Shown here in pieces: positions 59,178 through 64,000 of a DNA stretch of 64,000 nt; within the stretch, counting starts at the first letter, position 1; the number at the start of each line of letters is the position of its first letter. The notes beneath the pieces are model-generated. The model did not search any database. It had not been told where the DNA came from and saw nothing but the letters and a program-made list of their open reading frames with translations. This DNA is from Volvox africanus (Eukaryota > Chlorophyta > Chlorophyceae > Chlamydomonadales > Volvocaceae). Both the position numbers and the translations under genes were made by a program. The DNA lies in NCBI GenBank assembly GCA_030268105.1, contig BSDZ01000078.1, forward strand, positions 3,461,001 to 3,525,000. The letters are read 5' to 3'.

Positions 59178-62100
59178 ATGTCCATGGAGGAGGCCCTGAG
59201 CCAGGTGGATTATGAAGCTTTGATATGGGTTCGCATGCCTTGCCAGTCTAACGTCTATTGTCACTACCCGGCACTCCTTGCACTCCGTAGGCGGGCACTG
59301 GGCCATTCCAATGGATTGTCCTCGGCGTCTGTGGCCTAGCCAACGCTGCAGATGCGGTGGAGATTCTTTCTGTGGGTCTACTTGGCACAGCGGCGGAGCA
59401 TGACCTTAACCTCACGCCAAAGCGTACGGGTGCCCTCGACGCCTGCATCTTCGTGGGGATGTTCCTGGTGAGGCCTCGAACGTACGAGGGGAACGCTGCG
59501 TGATAATCCTGCTCTGAAGGGGCGCTCAGGGCCGATGCGGCATGCAACACCCAATTATCACACGCTAACACGCAAATCCCATTCAGGCCGTTCGTCTGCG
59601 TTGGGGCCACAGCAGGGTCATCATAGTCACATACTCATCTTTCCGTCTGTCGCAACTTCCGAATGCCGCAGCTGCTTTTTTACTTCATTGCTTCTGGTAG
59701 AGGGCCATGCAGATTGCTATTTCCTCGTCTCACTTGCCCTTGCTGAGCGACCAGCCCTCCTCAAGAACAACAAAGTAAGTTTTGCACCTTACACTACCGT
59801 CCCCTCCCTGGCACCTATGCAAGGGCGGCCTGAGTTGGGGCTTTATCGGCGACGTCATTGGGCGCAAGCGTTCCCTGCTGGTGGCACTGGCGGTGAACGC
59901 GGTGTTTGGAGCGCTGTCCGCGGCCTCGACCAGTTTATGGCAGCTAATGGTCCTCAGGCTGCTTGCTGGGCTTGGCGTAGGCGGCTCCATGCCCGTGGTT
60001 TTCTCCCTCATGAGCGAGTTCTGCCCACCCAGCAGCCGGTGGGTGGCTGAATCGGCTGGGATGGGATGAGATGGGGTGGAGTGGGGTGCGTGAAACGTGA
60101 TATGTATGGCACATGTCCAGGCCATAAAACATGCCACGTGGCGCATCCCTGTTTTAATCCACAAGACAGCGCCCCGGATGCTTCTGTATTGATTCTCCAG
60201 GTTGGAGAGTGGGGCCTGAGTAGTCGGTGCGTCCATGCAAGTTGATGCAGGATCCGTACCAATCAATCGATCTACATTTAAAGAACAGGCCGGCAGAAGG
60301 CCTCCTTGTATGATGAGCTCTGCTAATGGGGCCATGTAAATGGCTGGAAAGGGCCTTACTAGCCCAACCTGACCTAACTTTGGGTGACCTGCCGGTACCT
60401 CTTTGGTCACGTAGTGGCAAGTTCATGGCTATGCTGGCGTCATTTTGGATGGTGGGCTCCTTGTACTCAGCCTCCATGGGTTGGATGCTCCTCCCCACGG
60501 CGGGCTGGCGGGCGTTTTTACTGGTTGCCTCCCTGCCAGCAGCGATCTGCTGCGTGCTGATGGCAGCGCTGGTACCCGAGAGCCCTCGCTACCTGTCCAT
60601 CATGGGTCGTGGCGTTGAGGCGGGGCAGGTATGGAGGGCTGCGCTGACCCAAAGGGGCCGAGGCGGGGTCGAATCAGGCATACGGTATGAGGGCTTCAGG
60701 TGCCAGGCGATGCGGACCAATGCTGGACCCGCTCACCACTGCTGCTTTCCGGCCACTAGACAGGACGATATGTGGTTACATATGCAGCCATACGCATTCC
60801 GACTGTACGCATTCCGATGGCTTCCACAGGTTCCAGCTGCCTGTTTCTCCTCTACCCATCACCACTAAGTCCCCGTAAGGCAAAGACTTACGGTTTAACA
60901 GAAGAAGACGTCCTTTTAAGGGCGGGGAACCTTTCCGCCCTTGCAGCGTGAAAGGCCTGCTGTCATGTGATGCGCCCAGTTTTCCATTCTCCTGAACCTC
61001 GGTATCTTCTCTCCTGGCCTCCCAATCTTCGTTCGATTGTGGACTTCGCTTCTGCATCTCCCGTGCTGCCCTGCCGGCCTCCTCCGCCTTAGGTGCTCCT
61101 ACGCATTTCCCGAGTCAACGGGACCCAGCTGCCCGAGGACTTCGCGCTCCCCGCCTTCCATCACCGGGATCAGGATATCCTAGCACACAAGACTGCATTC
61201 CACACAGATGCAAGTGGCCATGTTCACGCCGACGCCTTACCGCTTTCATACAACGCAGTGGCAGGCGCGGGCTGCGGCGGCGCTTCTGCCAAAGGAGGTG
61301 CGCTGCGCCGCTTTCGGCTCGGAGCCTTCGAGACGTTTGAGCGAGCGGTGGGGGTTCTTGGCGCGCTGTTGACTCCGCCGCTGCGGACCTATACGTTACC
61401 CCTGGCAGTGGCCTGGGTGGGGCTGTGCGGTGGTTGGTACTGCACCGTGTTGTGGGTACCCAGGTACTTCAAGGATCGTGGCGCAAAGGAGGCGTCCGTG
61501 TACGCACAGACATTCGCAGTGGCGCTGGCGAACCTGCCCGGTGAGAGTGGCTGGGTGAGCGATTTAGTGATGCATAGCGCTTTCCGGGCCCGGTGGTTAG
61601 CCCATCTAGGTCCTCTTGCACCGTCTCGGCTGTTTTGTTATCATCAATGGTCGTTACGCTGCTGGTCCGTGTTTGCTGCCAGATATGTTTTTTTCCTGAA
61701 GTCTCGTGCACATTACGGATCTTTGCTTTCTTGCTGCTAGGCAACCTGGCCAGCATCTGGTTAGTGGATCGCCTGGGTCGCCGTCTGACCGCCTGCGTTT
61801 GCATGGCGGGCGCCTGCGTGTGCGCACTGCTGTTCGCCGCCGCGCCAGCACAGGGCGTATGGCCGCTGCTGGCAGCTTGCGTGTTTAACGGCGTGTCCGT
61901 AGGCGGTTGGAACAGTCTGGACATGATTTCTGCGGAGCTCTATCCCACCTCGGTGAGGTCAATACTTATGCGACAAGCTGGGGCAGATCTGAGGGTGCAA
62001 GGAAAGAAACTGTATGTGAATCCGTGACGTACAGGAGCCCAGTGCGTATTGATATACCAGGTGGGCCTTTCTTGTTCCTCGTCCAGTCGCATTTCCCACA

Positions 62101-63273
62101 CAAACACAGTAGTCATGATCGGACTTTGGGGCCTTTGGGTTTTATGTGGAAACTTGCCTGCTTCCGCCGCGTGTTTGCTAAACTCTCAATCAGTTCGTTC
62201 CTTACTCTGCTCGCTCCCCGTTGTCCCTGCAACTTCTAAATTTGTCCAGACTTGTCTTTGTCGGTAGCACTGCAATCATCAATGCTAACTTAGACCTGCC
62301 CCGCTTGTTTCTTGGCCTTGCTGTGACCACATACTTCCACCAGCATCGCTTCCTGCTCTGGACTTAGCGCCCTTGACGTGTTCCTCGAGCTCCCGTCCCC
62401 CCACCAAGCACATGTTCCCCTTGCACTGTGCAGCACAGCACCGGTTTTGTTTCTACAGCTTGAGTGGAAACGTTTATCTTACACTCGCCCCCCAAAATTT
62501 CTACCGGAAGCCGCCAGCCGCCAGCCGAACTGCTGCGGATGGCCGACCCAACGGTTAGTCCCTGTTTCTTGACCACCGGCACCAAAGATTCGTTTATTCG
62601 TCTTCCCTCGCTTTTGCTCCCGGCGCAGCTGCGGTCCTCTGGCTTCGGCCTGCTCAATGCGCTTGGTCGCGTGGCGTCCTTCATCACCACTTACGCGGCG
62701 GGGAACCTCTTGGAGATGGCACTGTGGGCCCCCCTGATGATGGCGGCTGTGCTGCTGGCAGTGGGCAGTGTGGCCATGTTGAGCCTCCCGGAGCCTGCAG
62801 GTCAGTGGGGTAACAGTCCGCCAGGAGTGGAATGTTAGGAGGCAGCATCCCTTCAATTGGTGTTGAATCTAAAGATGAGTGAGGGCCTCTCACTCATCTT
62901 CGGGGCAAGATACCACTACGGTATTGGTAGACGTGTGTATTTACTGCTGCGGCAACCCTCTTTACCAGTTCCCCCTGAATCTCAACTTCAAACAGGCAAA
63001 CCGTTGGAGGACAGCTTCTGCCAGGAGGATAAGGATCACGAAGGCTTGTTCAGCGGCAGCTTCAGCGGCAGCGCAAGCAGCAGCCGCCACGGCACATACG
63101 GAGAAGGAAGTGGCAGCGCGACCCACTTTTTATCCGAAGAGGATGGCCTGGCTGGTCGCGGCGTGGGCGGATCCAGTGCCGCGATCTCTGGAGAAGGTGG
63201 GTTTGGAAATCGGAAGGAGCAGGCGGCCGAGAAGGTGGCGCTCCTGGCAGCGAGTTGCATCGGTAGAGGTTAA
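59178..63273 (+). CDS. Major facilitator superfamily transporter, SV2/SVOP-like (organic ion or sugar type)
   Basis: Eight exons join in phase: 59178-59228, 59291-59467, 59824-60038, 60415-60628, 61093-61540, 61741-61952, 62629-62800 and 62996-63273, giving 588 aa. The N-terminus MSMEEALSQVDYEAL and the following GPFQWIVLGVCGLANAADAVE match the SVOP/SV2 start. The MFS loop signature GFIGDVIGRKRSLLVAL follows TM2, LRLLAGLGVGGSMPVVFSLM marks TM4, and VPESPRYL ends the first half. A long hydrophilic loop (about residues 219-325) precedes TM7, and WLVDRLGRRLTACVCMAG repeats the signature in the second half. Then ELYPTSLRSSGFGLLNALGR and a Ser/Gly-rich cytoplasmic tail close the protein. It should be a 12-helix secondary transporter; substrate and membrane are not readable from the sequence. 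The donor of exon 1 (GTTCGC) is weak and upstream exons are possible. Confidence 0.88.
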
Positions 63274-64000
63274 CGGTAATGCTGGTCCATTCCTCTGGCG
63301 GCTTGTGGGAAAAGAATGTTATGATGCTAACAGGATCGAACACGGGAGCCTTCGGAAAGGATTACTTAGGGGACTGACTGATACATGAGGAACGGATGAT
63401 GCGGCTAGAGGAAAGCTGCTTCAAAGACGAAATTACAAATGTTGGGGACGGGATGGGAGGGGAGGGGAAGAGCCGCGCGGGTAAGTGCATAGGTGTATGC
63501 GGGTTTAGTGGCAGAGGCTGTGCGTATCTCCTGCAGTGTGCGTTGGGAGAGCGGGGGCTAAGTTCTGCCAGGTCACGTTCCTGGCGAGGTGCCCCAGGCC
63601 ATGTTTTCTTTCAGATTTGGGTTTTAAATTTTTTAAATCCTGTGATTTGGAACTCTGCTGCAGCACCTCGCTGAACTAAAAAGCGATTAAAGTGCCGTGA
63701 GAACCAACCTCGCCAATAAACCGTGGGGGTGTGAGATGATAACAAGGGGTTGACAATTGAGCCCATGATGAGGAATAAGGTTCCATCTCATGTTCTGCGG
63801 GCTCCGGGAGCGTTCGGGTGTCAAAAGGGATGTCTTGATTTAAATGCAGACCAGTGGGGTATACCTTGCAGAGTCCCGGGACAATAAAAGGCTCCGAAAC
63901 TGGTCGGCACCGAGTTATGGAACTGGCTATCTGTGTCACGGGCTGTATTACGACAGCTCACGGAACGTTGCAGTATAGAGGAAATCTCTACTCGTACTCC
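63274..64000. other. 3' flank of the transporter, no further gene supported
   Basis: A minus-strand frame at 63676-63939 encodes 87 residues without a recognised motif and might be an exon of a gene beyond the window, but has no support. The remainder shows nothing notable. Confidence 0.35.

Noticed and set aside
59535..60410. 171-aa plus-strand and 226-aa minus-strand frames overlapping the transporter
   Set aside because: They run over transporter exon 3 and introns in other frames. The transporter frame has the MFS signatures and conserved splice phases.
63676..63939. 87-aa minus-strand frame at the right edge
   Set aside because: No motif, no convincing start context and no splice partner within the window.

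Overview
The window reads as nuclear DNA of a green alga, most likely a chlamydomonadalean or volvocine species. The evidence is GC-rich, Ala/Gly-rich exons with many short GT-AG introns (donors often GTGAG or GTAAG), AT-richer spacers, an OPR/RAP-type organelle RNA-binding protein, a serine-proline-rich cell-wall glycoprotein and a plastidial alpha-glucan phosphorylase. Gene models were spliced by hand: each join was accepted only when donor, acceptor, codon phase and family alignment agreed.

Layout. 1-382 (+): 3' end of a gene cut by the window edge. 720-2725 (-): unrecognised charged coiled-coil protein with an acidic tail. 2961-8561 (-): NIMA-related (NEK-like) kinase with a very long N-terminal extension, nine exons. 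10535-12308 (-): macrodomain protein, four exons. 13346-19768 (-): very large OPR/RAP-like protein. 20142-21473 (+): cluster of coding-like segments in shifting frames, perhaps a decayed gene. 23546-23914 (+): last two exons of an unknown gene. 25937-28196 (-): Ser-Pro-rich glycoprotein built from three tandemly duplicated exons. 31381-37943 (-): alpha-1,4-glucan phosphorylase, 17 exons, 876 aa. 42339-43295 (-): complete three-exon gene for an unrecognised 107-aa protein. 45138-46958 (-): intronless 606-aa unknown protein. 47187-50578 (-): replication factor C subunit RFC2, ten exons. 50847-52630: fold-back element with 84-bp terminal inverted repeats. 53061-56088 (+): seven-exon unknown protein with a plausible plastid transit peptide. 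57530-58483 (-): ribosomal protein uS17, probably mitochondrial. 59178-63273 (+): SV2/SVOP-like major facilitator transporter, eight exons.

The genes are individually transcribed and show no shared pathway. Two families are tied to plastid biology with reasonable confidence (phosphorylase in starch metabolism; OPR/RAP protein in organelle RNA control), and the 423-aa protein may join them. The others serve replication (RFC2), mitochondrial translation (uS17), signalling (kinase), ADP-ribose chemistry (macrodomain), the cell wall and membrane transport. No tRNA, rRNA, CRISPR array or intact transposase was seen. The points most worth following are the symmetric-exon expansion of the cell-wall gene, the nested fold-back element beside RFC2, and the two complete but unrecognised proteins (107 aa and 423 aa).
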